Below are positions 33,684 to 42,205 of a DNA stretch of 64,000 nucleotides, piece after piece. The stretch lies in NCBI RefSeq assembly GCF_024029355.1, contig NZ_CP097117.1, forward strand, positions 1 through 64,000, read 5' to 3'. The notes under the pieces are model-generated. The model did no database searches and was not told where the DNA came from. It saw only the letters and a program-made list of their open reading frames with translations. The DNA comes from Fructilactobacillus cliffordii. GTDB lineage: Bacteria; Bacillota; Bacilli; Lactobacillales; Lactobacillaceae. Made by a program: the position numbers and the translations under genes. Within the stretch, counting starts at the first letter, position 1, and every line of letters begins with the position of its first letter.

Positions 33684-34844
33684 ATGCAATTATTTTTAAG
33701 TTGGTCTGGTTCATATAGTAAAGATTTAGCAATTGAATTTAAAAAATTTTTAGGTGAAATTTTTAAAGATAGTGATGTTAATACTTTTATATCATCTGAT
33801 GATATAAAATTTGGATATAATTGGAATGATATTATTAAAAAAAATTTAGAATCAAGTGATATAGGATTATTATTCTTGACACCAGAGAATATTAATAGTA
33901 CTTGGTTAAATTTTGAAGCTGGTTCAATTCATGAAGATGAAAATAACGAATCAAGAATAATTCCTATCCTATTCAATCACTATCAGGAAAATGGAATTGA
34001 ATTGATAGAAAATTCACCTCTTAAGCAATTCCAAAGTATTGTTAATCCAAATAAACAGAATATCCATAGATTGATAATTGATATTAATTCAAAGATTAAT
34101 AAAAAAATCTCTCAAAATAAATTATTGAATACTTTTGATGATGAATGGCATGAGTTAGATTTAAAAATAAAATCCTTAAAAAATAAATATCAATCAATTT
34201 CATTTAACTATAAAGGAAGTCAAATAAGTGTAAAAAATGAATCAATTCTAAGGCATCCTAATCATGATGTTATTCGTGTTTTTCCTTTTAATGAATATTT
34301 TGATACAAAAGTTAATGATGAAATTGTTACGAAGAAATCTCTTAATGGTAAAATTCTAGCAAAAATCTTAAAAGAAGATGACGTCAGTATTGATGAAATT
34401 AACGATAAAATGTGTGAAGATAAAAATTTGAAAAAGAATTTTATAGAAAATAATGAATCAAGAGATTCAGGGAAAACAAAAAAATATAAATTAGGTACGA
34501 TATTTAAGTATGATGATACTATATTTTTTACTGCTATGACGAATGTAAAAGATGGAAACAAGGCAACCTTAAGTATTAGTAATTATATCCAATTTTTATT
34601 TTTCTTTTGGAATCAAATTGACGAGTTTTATGCCGGTAAAACTACAATTATGATACCTCTTTTTGGATCTGGTATAACCAGAATTAAAGCTAACTATAAT
34701 GAACTTTTAAAAATAATATTATGGACTTTCAAAATTAGTAAGAGAGAATTAAACTTTAACTTTAATTTATCAATTGTATTAGATCAAAAAGTAAATAAAA
34801 AAATTAATTATTATGATTTAGAAAACAACTTTAATATTTTATAA
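33684..34844 (+). CDS. TIR domain fused to ThsA-type macro domain (candidate Thoeris-like defence protein)
   Basis: A 386-residue protein from ATG 33684 (TGGAG site; an upstream ATG at 33660 lacks a site). Residues 1-135 are a TIR domain: MQLFLSWSGSYSKDLA at the start, a SSDDI..G.NW..II..NLE.SDIGLLFLTPENI segment, and STWLNFEAG with the putative catalytic Glu at 78. Residues about 190-386 resemble the macro-like domain of type II Thoeris ThsA (DUF6430-like): NHDVIRVFPFNEYFDT (194-208), KYKLGTIFKYDDTIFFTAMTN (268-287), and IPLFGSGITRIK (324-335). In type II Thoeris these two functions sit in separate proteins: the TIR makes a histidine-ADP-ribose signal and the macro domain binds it. Here they are one chain with no membrane helices. 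Function is inferred from domains only. Confidence 0.8.
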   Translation: MQLFLSWSGSYSKDLAIEFKKFLGEIFKDSDVNTFISSDDIKFGYNWNDIIKKNLESSDIGLLFLTPENINSTWLNFEAGSIHEDENNESRIIPILFNHYQENGIELIENSPLKQFQSIVNPNKQNIHRLIIDINSKINKKISQNKLLNTFDDEWHELDLKIKSLKNKYQSISFNYKGSQISVKNESILRHPNHDVIRVFPFNEYFDTKVNDEIVTKKSLNGKILAKILKEDDVSIDEINDKMCEDKNLKKNFIENNESRDSGKTKKYKLGTIFKYDDTIFFTAMTNVKDGNKATLSISNYIQFLFFFWNQIDEFYAGKTTIMIPLFGSGITRIKANYNELLKIILWTFKISKRELNFNFNLSIVLDQKVNKKINYYDLENNFNIL

Positions 34845-34857
34845 TAAATGGTAAATT

Positions 34858-35300
34858 ATGGAAATTTTTTTGAATTGATCTAGAGATTATAGTAAAAATT
34901 TAGAAATTACTTACCATTGATATTACAAAATATTTCGCCTTTTATTTCAGAAAAGGATAGTATTCTAGATACAAGATGGAATTAATCTTTAAATAAACAT
35001 TTATAATCTAGTTCAATTGCATTGTCATTTATAGCATCTGATAATATTAATGAGACATGTTTAAATTATGAAGCATGATATTTAGCGAAAGCTTTCGAAA
35101 ATGATGAAAAATAATTCCGATAGCTTTTAATGAATAAAATTCAGATATAGATCTAATTAGTATGCACTTAAAACAATTTCAAAGTATTATTAATCCATAT
35201 TAAAAAGGGATTTTTGAGTTAACATAAACATTGAATTAAAAATATTTTATAATCTGATGCATCTAATATAATTAAAAAATTTCATGATCTATCGAAATAT
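34858..35300 (+). pseudogene. Decayed paralogous TIR gene
   Basis: Sequence 14 bases after the previous stop can be aligned to the intact TIR domain in three frames. ATG 34858 gives MEIFLN*SRDYSKNL, matching MQLFLSWSGSYSKDLA with a Trp-to-stop change. TGG 34977 onwards gives WN*SLNKHL*SSSIALSFIASDNINETCLNYEA, matching the WNDIIKKNLESSDIGLLFLTPENINSTWLNFEA block, and the catalytic Glu codon (35070-35072) survives. AAA 35171 gives KQFQSIINP, matching KQFQSIVNP. At least two frameshifts and several in-frame stops make it non-functional. It is diverged from its neighbour, so it is an old duplicate or second TIR of the same system. Confidence 0.85.
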
Positions 35301-35348
35301 TTAGATGTAATAATTTATAACTATACTAATAAATTATAATAATTATAC

Positions 35349-35522
35349 TTTGATAAAAAAATATCTAAAGATGTTGATGTTTTAGCTAGACAATATGGTA
35401 ATATTAATACCAACAACAGATTATCTCTAATTTATTCAAGTAAAATTAAGCTACTAACTAGTAGACATTGGAGAGTACTTGGATATTTTAAACGCAACCG
35501 ATATCGTATTCAAAATTTATAA
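35349..35522 (+). pseudogene. Remnant open frame after the TIR pseudogene
   Basis: An uninterrupted frame of 57 codons with no start signal reads FDKKISKDVDVLARQYGNIN and ends SRHWRVLGYFKRNRYRIQNL before TAA. It is basic and helix-prone at its C-terminus, and does not align to the macro domain. It may be the surviving C-terminus of the decayed gene with a different fused domain. A strong hairpin terminator follows 10 bases later, so it marks the end of an old transcription unit. Confidence 0.5.
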
Positions 35523-35531
35523 TAAAATTTT

Positions 35532-35574
35532 AAGGATTTATTCCAATGTTTTTAATTGGCTTAAATCCTTTTTT
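35532..35574 (+). terminator. Terminator of the foreign island
   Basis: AAGGATTTA (35532-35540) pairs with TAAATCCTT (35562-35570), extended by CCAAT / ATTGG inside, followed by TTTTT. Confidence 0.85.
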
Positions 35575-35765
35575 ATTGGCATATATAAAAATATCATTAA
35601 AATATTTAGTCATATTATAGATATCCATAATATATTTCAAAAATTTTGAACTTAATAGTTTAAAAACTTTAAATTATGTCATTATCAAGGTAATCCATCT
35701 TAGACTAAAATAATTTCATAATTTTTATTAACTTTGAGTTAGTTTGCGAATATTTTGTTTGGAGA

Positions 35766-35811
35766 TTGACAAAGGTGAAAACTGGGATTACTATGAGTGA
35801 GTACTCATTCA
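35766..35811 (+). promoter_or_regulatory. Promoter with overlapping TetR-type operator
   Basis: TTGACA (35766-35771), a 17-bp spacer and TACTAT (35789-35794) form a near-consensus promoter. From the last base of the -10 element the near-palindrome TGAGTGAGTACTCATTCA (35794-35811) follows. That is the size and place expected for the operator of the TetR gene at the end of this operon (37702). Confidence 0.75.
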
Positions 35812-35836
35812 GAAAAAGAAAAAAGGAGTGATCAAA

Positions 35837-36577
35837 ATGCAGCCAACCATCACGGTGCAAAATTTGGAACAGGGGTATGGCAAAACAATTATTTTGAAGG
35901 ATATCAACCTTACTGTGAATCGGGGACAGATTTTAGCGCTAATCGGTCCGAGTGGTTCGGGTAAATCAACGCTCATTAAGTCGATTATGGGCATGCTACT
36001 ACCTAAACAAGGGCAAGTTCGAGTGCTTGATACCCCGATGCCCGACCGGTTAATTCTCGGAAAGATTGGATTCATGGCCCAAAATGATGCTTTATATCAA
36101 GGGTTAACGGGAAAAGAAAATCTCGAATTCTTTGGTTCCTTATTAGGGATGAATCAGGCAGATATTCAGCAGCAACTGGATTATGTGGCCGGAATTGTGA
36201 ACTTAGGTCCGCATTTGGATAAGTTCGTGAAGGATTATTCTGGTGGAATGAAACGGCGGTTGTCACTAGCCATTTCTTTACTGGGACAACCCCAAATTTT
36301 GATTTTAGACGAACCGACGGTGGGAATTGATCCGGAATTACGAGCTCACATTTGGGATGAGCTGCACAAGTTGGCGCAACAGGGATGCACAATTTTATTG
36401 ACCACCCATGTGATGGAAGATGCCGAACAGGCCGATCAATTGTTGATGATTCGTCGGGGCGAGGCCATTGCCCAAGGATCACCACAAGGATTATTAGATC
36501 AGTTTCAGGTTAAGCAAATTGAACAGGTTTTCATTAAAGCAGGGAGGGATCAAGATGCGCGTCTGGGCAGTAACTAA
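35837..36577 (+). CDS. ABC exporter ATP-binding protein
   Basis: A 246-residue ATPase from ATG 35837 (AAAGGAG at 35821). Walker A GPSGSGKSTL, Q-loop AQNDALYQGLTG, signature YSGGMKRRL, Walker B ILILDEPTVGIDPE and H-loop LTTHVMEDAEQ are all present. The SGGMKRR variant and the LxTHVMEDA sequence are typical of ABC-2 exporters with drug or lipid substrates. Its 3' end overlaps the permease start by 23 bp. It forms an operon with the permease and TetR genes, under the operator at 35794. Confidence 0.92.
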   Translation: MQPTITVQNLEQGYGKTIILKDINLTVNRGQILALIGPSGSGKSTLIKSIMGMLLPKQGQVRVLDTPMPDRLILGKIGFMAQNDALYQGLTGKENLEFFGSLLGMNQADIQQQLDYVAGIVNLGPHLDKFVKDYSGGMKRRLSLAISLLGQPQILILDEPTVGIDPELRAHIWDELHKLAQQGCTILLTTHVMEDAEQADQLLMIRRGEAIAQGSPQGLLDQFQVKQIEQVFIKAGRDQDARLGSN

Positions 36578-37679
36578 ACGAATTATCATTGAGATGTTGC
36601 GTGATAAACGGACGATTGCCATGATGTTTATTGCGCCGTTGTTTGTACTAACGTTGATGAACTTTTTATTTACCTCGAATAATAACCAAAAGGCGACGTT
36701 AGCCGTACACAACGTTGACAGCACGTTGGTTAAGAATTTACCTAGTAAGCATCTGCAAATTAAGCAGATTGATAATCAACACAGCGCGGAAACTAACATT
36801 CGTAACCACGATTATGCCGGGGTCTTAACTCAGCAGGGAGATAAATTGCAGCTGACCTTACAAAATAGTGATCAAACGAAGACCGCGCTGATTTTACAGG
36901 GATTAAAAACAACGCAAGTGAAACTGAAGATGCAGGCGGCTAGCACTACGATGCAAAAGCAGGCTCAGGCCTTGCAACAGCTCCAGGGACAGTTAGGGAC
37001 AGCCATGCAGCACGCGCAACCACAAGCGGTTCCTAACTATCAGCTGCACACTAAGTACTTGTACGGAAGTAGTAAATCCACGTTCTTTGATACGTTACTC
37101 CCGATTATGATTGGCTTCATGGTCTTCTTCTTTGTTTTCCTAATTTCTGGGGTGGCCTTTTTGGGCGAACGAACCTCGGGGACGCTTAGTCGCGTGTTAG
37201 CAACGCCGATTCGCAAGCAGGAGATTATCATTGGTTACATTGGTGGTTACGGGATCTTTGCGGTGCTGCAATCTATTCTGATTGTCTGCTTTAGTATCTA
37301 TGCCTTTAAGATTCAACTGCTAGGAAACATTTTGAACGTGGTCTTAATTGCGGTCATGCTGGCACTGGTAGCCTTAACCCTCGGACTTTTGATTTCGACC
37401 TTTGCCGATTCTGCCTTTCAAATGGTACAATTTATTCCATTAGTGGTGATTCCCCAGATTTTCTTCTCTGGAATTATCCCGATTAACCAAATGGCAGGCT
37501 GGATTCAACCGTTGGCAAAATTGATGCCCCTGTACTACGGTTCCCAAGCCATTACGGATATCATTCAAAAAGGGGTTGGCTTTTCTGCTATTTTACCAAC
37601 GGTCGTTATTTTGGCCCTGTTTGCCCTTGTCTTTTATATTTTAAACGTAATGACCCTGCGCAAATACCGGCGGGTTTAA
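36555..37679 (+). CDS. ABC-2 type exporter permease
   Basis: A 374-residue membrane protein from ATG 36555 (GGGAGG site). An N-terminal helix (MMFIAPLFVLTLMNFLF) is followed by a large extracytoplasmic domain of about 150 residues rich in Gln and Thr, then five or six helices including FFVFLISGVAFLGERTSGTLSRVLATPIRK and IPQIFFSGIIPINQM. This is the YhgE/ABC2_membrane_3 layout. It works with the ATPase coded just upstream. The substrate is unknown, probably a toxic or lipid-like compound given the TetR control. Confidence 0.88.
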   Translation: MRVWAVTKRIIIEMLRDKRTIAMMFIAPLFVLTLMNFLFTSNNNQKATLAVHNVDSTLVKNLPSKHLQIKQIDNQHSAETNIRNHDYAGVLTQQGDKLQLTLQNSDQTKTALILQGLKTTQVKLKMQAASTTMQKQAQALQQLQGQLGTAMQHAQPQAVPNYQLHTKYLYGSSKSTFFDTLLPIMIGFMVFFFVFLISGVAFLGERTSGTLSRVLATPIRKQEIIIGYIGGYGIFAVLQSILIVCFSIYAFKIQLLGNILNVVLIAVMLALVALTLGLLISTFADSAFQMVQFIPLVVIPQIFFSGIIPINQMAGWIQPLAKLMPLYYGSQAITDIIQKGVGFSAILPTVVILALFALVFYILNVMTLRKYRRV

Positions 37680-37701
37680 TTGCTAGTTAAGGAAATTCGC
37701 G

Positions 37702-38355
37702 ATGACTAAGAACATTCAAAATATTTTTGCGGCCAGTTTACAGCAAACCAATCTTTCCCCAAAGCAACAAGCCGTGTTACAGGCCAGTTTAGACCTATTT
37801 TCGACCCAGGGTTTTAACGCAACTAGCACGAAGGATATCGCCCAGGCGGCGGGTGTGGCGGAAGGAACGGTGTATCAGCAATTTAAAAATAAGAACGGAA
37901 TTTTGCAGGCCATTCTAGATCCGTTTATCCAATCCGTGTTACCGCAAGTGGTGCAGGATTTTACGACGGAAGTGGGGACGCGCCAGTTCGATGATTTAGA
38001 GGACTTTTTGACCTATATTATTAAGAACCGGATGCTTTTTGCGTTAGAAAATAAGGCACAAATCAGAATTTTTGCGCAAGAAATTTTTCGTTCTGATGAG
38101 CTAGTGAACCAGGTTAAAAACCAACTGGGAACGTTGAAAACCGGCTCGTTAGCACACCAGTTACAAGAATTTCAGCGGCAGGGACAATTGGTGCAATGGC
38201 CGCTCCCCCGCTTGCTTCAATTCGTATTTAGTACCTTCATGAGTTTTATTTTACCGGTGATTATTACTAACCGCGATGATGTGAGTGAAACTCAGGTGGA
38301 ACAGTGGACTACGGAAGCAGTTACTTTTCTCTTACATGGTTTAACGCCTCAATAA
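37702..38355 (+). CDS. TetR/AcrR family repressor
   Basis: A 217-residue regulator. Residues 24-68 are a TetR helix-turn-helix (QASLDLFSTQGFNATSTKDIAQAAGVAEGTVYQQFKNKNGIL), and the rest is an all-helical ligand-binding domain. It is the last gene of the ABC exporter operon and most likely binds the palindrome at 35794-35811, so the pump would be induced by its own substrate. A hairpin terminator follows at 38360. Confidence 0.9.
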   Translation: MTKNIQNIFAASLQQTNLSPKQQAVLQASLDLFSTQGFNATSTKDIAQAAGVAEGTVYQQFKNKNGILQAILDPFIQSVLPQVVQDFTTEVGTRQFDDLEDFLTYIIKNRMLFALENKAQIRIFAQEIFRSDELVNQVKNQLGTLKTGSLAHQLQEFQRQGQLVQWPLPRLLQFVFSTFMSFILPVIITNRDDVSETQVEQWTTEAVTFLLHGLTPQ

Positions 38356-38359
38356 GCTT

Positions 38360-38398
38360 AAGCAGCAGTTAATCAATTGATTAGCAGCTGCTTTTTTT
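38360..38398 (+). terminator. Terminator of the ABC exporter operon
   Basis: AAGCAGC (38360-38366) with GCTGCTT (38387-38393), extended inward by TTAATCAA / TTGATTA, followed by T. Confidence 0.82.
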
Positions 38399-38480
38399 AT
38401 TGGCGGAGATCACATTGACAAATATAAGAATTCATTTAAAATGATAACAATTTACCTTTAAAAGGAAAGGAGGGATTTAA

Positions 38481-39965
38481 TTGGAAGAAATTAAATTACA
38501 AAAGGTATCCTTTGCCTATCCAGAAAAGCCGGAACCGGTGTTTACCGATCTTAGCCTTACCTTTAACTCTGATTGGAAACTAGGAGTGATTGGCCGAAAC
38601 GGACAGGGGAAAACCACCTTGTTGAAGTTAATTGCCGGTCAGTTACACGGATCCGGGGTGATTCAAAGTAACTTACCGTTTCAATTCTTTCCATTTCCAG
38701 TGGCATATACAGAACTAGTAAGTGACTTCTTTACCCGAACTACCACCATTCCGGTATGGCAATTAAAACGGGAGTTGACCTTACTAGGAGTGGATGCATC
38801 GATTTTATACCGCGAGTATGGAACGTTGTCTGGGGGAGAAAAAACGAAAGTTCAGTTGAGTATGCTGTTTGCGGACGAGACAACCTTTAAGTTAATTGAT
38901 GAACCGACCAATCATTTGGATCAGTTGGGCAACCAACAGGTCATTGATTATTTACAGCATAAGCAGGGATTTATGTTGGTTAGTCATAACGCCTATTTAT
39001 TGGATCAAGTTTGTGATCAACTTTTGGCATTGGAAAAGACGGGGATTCAGCTCTACCATGGTAACTATCGAGCTTTTCGCGAGCATCGCCAGTTAGCGGA
39101 ACAAGAACGGGCAACGACCAATGCTAAAATTGAGCGCCAGGTAGCTAAGTTGGAAAAAAGCGCCCGTCAGCACCAGCAGTGGTCCCAAAATAAGGAAAAG
39201 CAAAAATTTAATCGGAAGGGCGATCCGGATCAGAAGGTGATGGACCGCGGCATGATGGGTAATCGGGCGGCTCGGTTAATGAAAAAGGCTAAGGTAGCTG
39301 AACGCAAACGCAACCAAGCGATTACGGAACAAACGGCCTTGAAGAAGGCCACTGAGACCGTAGAACCGTTGGAATTAAAACTGCCGAAGCCGGATCACTC
39401 GACCATTTTGCGCTTGAATTCAGTCCAGCTGGGTTACGGCGACCGTCAGTTATTTGCGCCCCAGTCGTTTACAGTTAACCGTGGGGATGTCTTAGGGATT
39501 GTCGGTGACAATGGGTGTGGGAAAACTAGTTTGTTGCAGGCCATTTTGGGGACCTTTTCTGGGACACAAGTGGGAGAAATTCAACGTCGACCGCATTTAA
39601 CGATTAGCCCGTTGTTTCAGACTTATCACCATGAAGAGACCATTCCTGCTTATGTTGAAAAAATGGGATTAGACCGCGAACTCTTTTTGAGTAATTTACA
39701 TAAGTTAGGGGTCGCGCGGACCGATTTTACGAAACGGATTGATCAAATGAGTGCGGGTCAGCAGAAACGAATCGAGCTGGCGCGCTCGTTATCAATTAGT
39801 GCTGATCTCTACTTGTGGGACGAACCGCTGAATTATTTAGATGAGTACAATCGCCGGCAACTTGTGGCAGTCATAAAAGAAAGCCCCATGACCTTACTGG
39901 TAATTGACCATGACTTGGAATTTATTCACCAAGTTGCTTCGACGATTATTAATTTAGAACGTTAG
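38481..39965 (+). CDS. ABC-F family ATPase (Lsa/Vml-like ribosome-protection type)
   Basis: A 494-residue soluble protein from TTG 38481 (AAAGGAGG just upstream). Two nucleotide-binding domains in tandem: GRNGQGKTTLL and LSGGEKTKVQLSML with IDEPTNHLDQ first; GDNGCGKTSLL and MSAGQQKRIELARS with WDEPLNYLDE second. A charged, helical linker (about residues 195-265, RATTNAKIERQVAKLEKSARQHQQW) lies between. No membrane segments. ABC-F proteins of this type bind the ribosomal E site and can dislodge lincosamides, pleuromutilins or streptogramin A. Whether it gives resistance here is not known; a housekeeping role is possible. Confidence 0.85.
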   Translation: MEEIKLQKVSFAYPEKPEPVFTDLSLTFNSDWKLGVIGRNGQGKTTLLKLIAGQLHGSGVIQSNLPFQFFPFPVAYTELVSDFFTRTTTIPVWQLKRELTLLGVDASILYREYGTLSGGEKTKVQLSMLFADETTFKLIDEPTNHLDQLGNQQVIDYLQHKQGFMLVSHNAYLLDQVCDQLLALEKTGIQLYHGNYRAFREHRQLAEQERATTNAKIERQVAKLEKSARQHQQWSQNKEKQKFNRKGDPDQKVMDRGMMGNRAARLMKKAKVAERKRNQAITEQTALKKATETVEPLELKLPKPDHSTILRLNSVQLGYGDRQLFAPQSFTVNRGDVLGIVGDNGCGKTSLLQAILGTFSGTQVGEIQRRPHLTISPLFQTYHHEETIPAYVEKMGLDRELFLSNLHKLGVARTDFTKRIDQMSAGQQKRIELARSLSISADLYLWDEPLNYLDEYNRRQLVAVIKESPMTLLVIDHDLEFIHQVASTIINLER

Positions 39966-40011
39966 TCTTTGACCAGCTGGGTGAAATGGTGCGAATCACA
40001 TGGAGCATAAA

Positions 40012-41232
40012 ATGAAACCAATTAAACAAGTGGCACTCAATGACCTAGCGAGTTCGATTGCCACGCAAGCCTTTAGCATTTATACGTTTTGGTACATTGC
40101 CAGCCACCTGCATAACCAGGGGTTAATTTCACTACTGGGTGGTTTGGAATTACTGACGGTGTTACTAGCCCCGGTCGGAGGTGTGGTTGCTGATACTTGG
40201 TCCCGGGTTAAGATTATGCAAATCATTAGTTTGATTCGGACTGGTCTATTATTAGCCTTTGTGGTTCTGTTGCTTGTAACCCAGCAATTAAGTTATTTGT
40301 TGATTGCAGCGGGAACCGGACTTAGTATCTTATCCGCTTTTTATAATCCAGCGGTGGAGGCCATTATCCCAGACTATGCTGATTCCGATGCCGAACTAGT
40401 GCAGAATAATACGATTGTAAACGTCGCCAATCAAACAGCAACCATTGCCGCTTCAGTGGTAGCGGGCTTGTTTACTTTTTTGCCCAGCAACTTGATGGCG
40501 TACGGCTTATTGCTACTGTTATTGGCAATTGCAACGATTAGCATCTTACGCTTACAAGATTACTCACACCGACAACCGGACGACCATCCCTGGGATAACT
40601 TTCGCTCAACCAAGCTTGTGAGTGAGTTTAAAGCCATTGTTAAAATTCCGGTCATTCGGGTTTTATTGCCCTATGCAATTATTTTGAACCTAAGTTTTTG
40701 GAGCTTCTGGTTCTTGACCCCGTTATACTTAACAACTTACTTACACAGGTTTCGGATTGCCTTTTCGTTACAGGAACTGTTAATTGGAATCGCGGCAATT
40801 ACGTGTGGGATAGTAGTGGGTAGATACACGGGATTACTGGCACGCTTGATTCGCTGGTATCCACTTTTTTTACTGTTGCAAGGGAGCGGTTTTGTGCTGT
40901 TTTTGTTGGTAATGCAAATAACGTCAAACTTGCTAGTTCAAGTGGTAAGTTTTTGTCTGGCTTGGCTGATGTATGGAACCTTCAACTTTTTAACGGGACT
41001 TATGTTTGTGACGGCGGTTCAGCGCAAGCTGCAGCCCGAACAAATGGGGAAAACGTTGGGAACGATTTTCTCAATTTTTGGGATTCTCTCGCCTCTGGCT
41101 TCGCTGATCACGGGTGTGGTGCACCAGCCCAATACCCAACTAATGTTGGGGTTGGTTCTACCGATGATTCTGGTCCCGCTGGTGATGTTATTTGATGGAC
41201 GAGTGAAATGGGTTTTACAATCAGATCATTAA
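40012..41232 (+). CDS. MFS transporter (12-helix)
   Basis: A 406-residue major facilitator from the ATG at 40012 (GGAG six bases upstream; an earlier ATG at 40000 overlaps that site). FSIYTFWYIASHL and GGVVADTWSRVKIMQIISLIRTG are the helix 1 and motif A regions of MFS_1/MFS_3-type drug or peptide exporters. It lies 46 bp after the ABC-F gene and may be cotranscribed, as both are in drug tolerance contexts. Substrate unknown. Confidence 0.8.
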   Translation: MKPIKQVALNDLASSIATQAFSIYTFWYIASHLHNQGLISLLGGLELLTVLLAPVGGVVADTWSRVKIMQIISLIRTGLLLAFVVLLLVTQQLSYLLIAAGTGLSILSAFYNPAVEAIIPDYADSDAELVQNNTIVNVANQTATIAASVVAGLFTFLPSNLMAYGLLLLLLAIATISILRLQDYSHRQPDDHPWDNFRSTKLVSEFKAIVKIPVIRVLLPYAIILNLSFWSFWFLTPLYLTTYLHRFRIAFSLQELLIGIAAITCGIVVGRYTGLLARLIRWYPLFLLLQGSGFVLFLLVMQITSNLLVQVVSFCLAWLMYGTFNFLTGLMFVTAVQRKLQPEQMGKTLGTIFSIFGILSPLASLITGVVHQPNTQLMLGLVLPMILVPLVMLFDGRVKWVLQSDH

Positions 41233-41233
41233 A

Positions 41234-41264
41234 AAAACAGACGCCTAGTACAGACGTCTGTTTT
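41234..41264. terminator. Bidirectional terminator
   Basis: AAAACAGACG (41234-41243) with CGTCTGTTTT (41255-41264), between convergent genes. Confidence 0.88.
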
Positions 41265-41275
41265 GCTAGATTTAA

Positions 41276-42118
41276 TTAATCAGCTTGGTGCTCGTGCATA
41301 AAGTGGGGCAAATCCTCTGAAATTTGGTGTGGGAGCACGACGTATTGTTGTTGGGCTAACTGATCCGCAATGGCGCTGTGGGTATACACGGCTGCAAGAA
41401 CCGCGTCATCCACGGATTGAAATTGCGCTACAAAGCCACTAATAATCCCGGCTAGGGTATCACCCATACCACCAGTAGCTTGAGCGGGAGTTCCAGTGGT
41501 GTTTTGAAATGCTCCGGTAGGGGTAAAGACTTCTGTTTGTGCTGATTTAACCACGGCAATTAGGTGCGGATGATCGACTAATAATTGGTTATACGCTCGT
41601 TGGTTAGTCGCTGGATTTTGGTTAGTTAGTTGCACGCCCGTCAGCCGTTCCCACTCCATTTGGTGGGGCGTGACGATGATGGTAGCCGTTGGCAATGCCA
41701 ATTGGTACTTAGCAACTAAAGTTAAGGCTGATCCATCAACTAGGAGCACTTGTTCTGGGGTAACCAGGTTAAATACCAGCTTGATTAAGTTGAGGGCTTG
41801 TTCATCGGTTCCGAGCCCAGACCCTAAACTAATCACGTCCATGGTGGGTAACAACTGGGTTAGTTGCGCCTGATCTTGGTAATCAGCGAACATCGCTTCT
41901 GGAACCCACGCGTGCAGGCTACTTTGATTGCTAGCATCCGTGAAGGTGGTGGTTAAACCCGCTCCGGCGTAAACCGTGCCGAGGGTACTCATGATAATGG
42001 CACCGCCAAAGTTATGATTTCCTCCGATCAGCGCCACCTTGCCATAGGTCCCCTTGAAGCTCTTTGTTGGTCGTTTGCGGATTACTTTTGGTAGAATTGA
42101 AGATGTAATTAATTTCAT
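41276..42118 (-). CDS. nnrD: ADP-dependent NAD(P)H-hydrate dehydratase
   Basis: A 280-residue ribokinase-like enzyme from ATG 42118 (GAGGTGAAT site). FKGTYGKVALIGGNHNFGGA at the start, GSGLGTD, VTPHQMEWERLTG and the nucleotide-binding GGMGDTLAGIISGFVAQF near the end are family blocks. It repairs hydrated NADH and NADPH, using ADP. Only this domain is present; the epimerase (NnrE, YjeF N-terminal domain) is often fused but is absent here, so it must be coded elsewhere. Confidence 0.9.
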   Translation of the reverse strand: MKLITSSILPKVIRKRPTKSFKGTYGKVALIGGNHNFGGAIIMSTLGTVYAGAGLTTTFTDASNQSSLHAWVPEAMFADYQDQAQLTQLLPTMDVISLGSGLGTDEQALNLIKLVFNLVTPEQVLLVDGSALTLVAKYQLALPTATIIVTPHQMEWERLTGVQLTNQNPATNQRAYNQLLVDHPHLIAVVKSAQTEVFTPTGAFQNTTGTPAQATGGMGDTLAGIISGFVAQFQSVDDAVLAAVYTHSAIADQLAQQQYVVLPHQISEDLPHFMHEHQAD

Positions 42119-42205
42119 TGGATTCACCTCGAAACTATTATAGCATTCAACAGGTTGATTCATGGTAGGATTAAAGCAACGACATCGGGAAAGGATGATC
42201 TCTAT

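Larger units (their letters stand above)
33490..35760. other. AT-rich foreign island
   Basis: From about 33,490 the sequence changes sharply to runs of A and T, with Lys, Asn, Ile and Ser-rich codons (AAA, AAT, ATT, TTA), unlike both flanks. The change ends at about 35,760, where the host-type promoter of the ABC exporter starts. It holds one intact TIR-macro gene and gene remnants. No integrase, transposase or tRNA is seen at either edge, so the entry mechanism is unknown. This block covers the region 34,845-35,765 otherwise without an intact gene. Confidence 0.85.

Noticed and set aside
35700..35765. A mobile element end at the right border of the AT-rich island
   Set aside because: I found no inverted repeat pair or target duplication shared with the left border.
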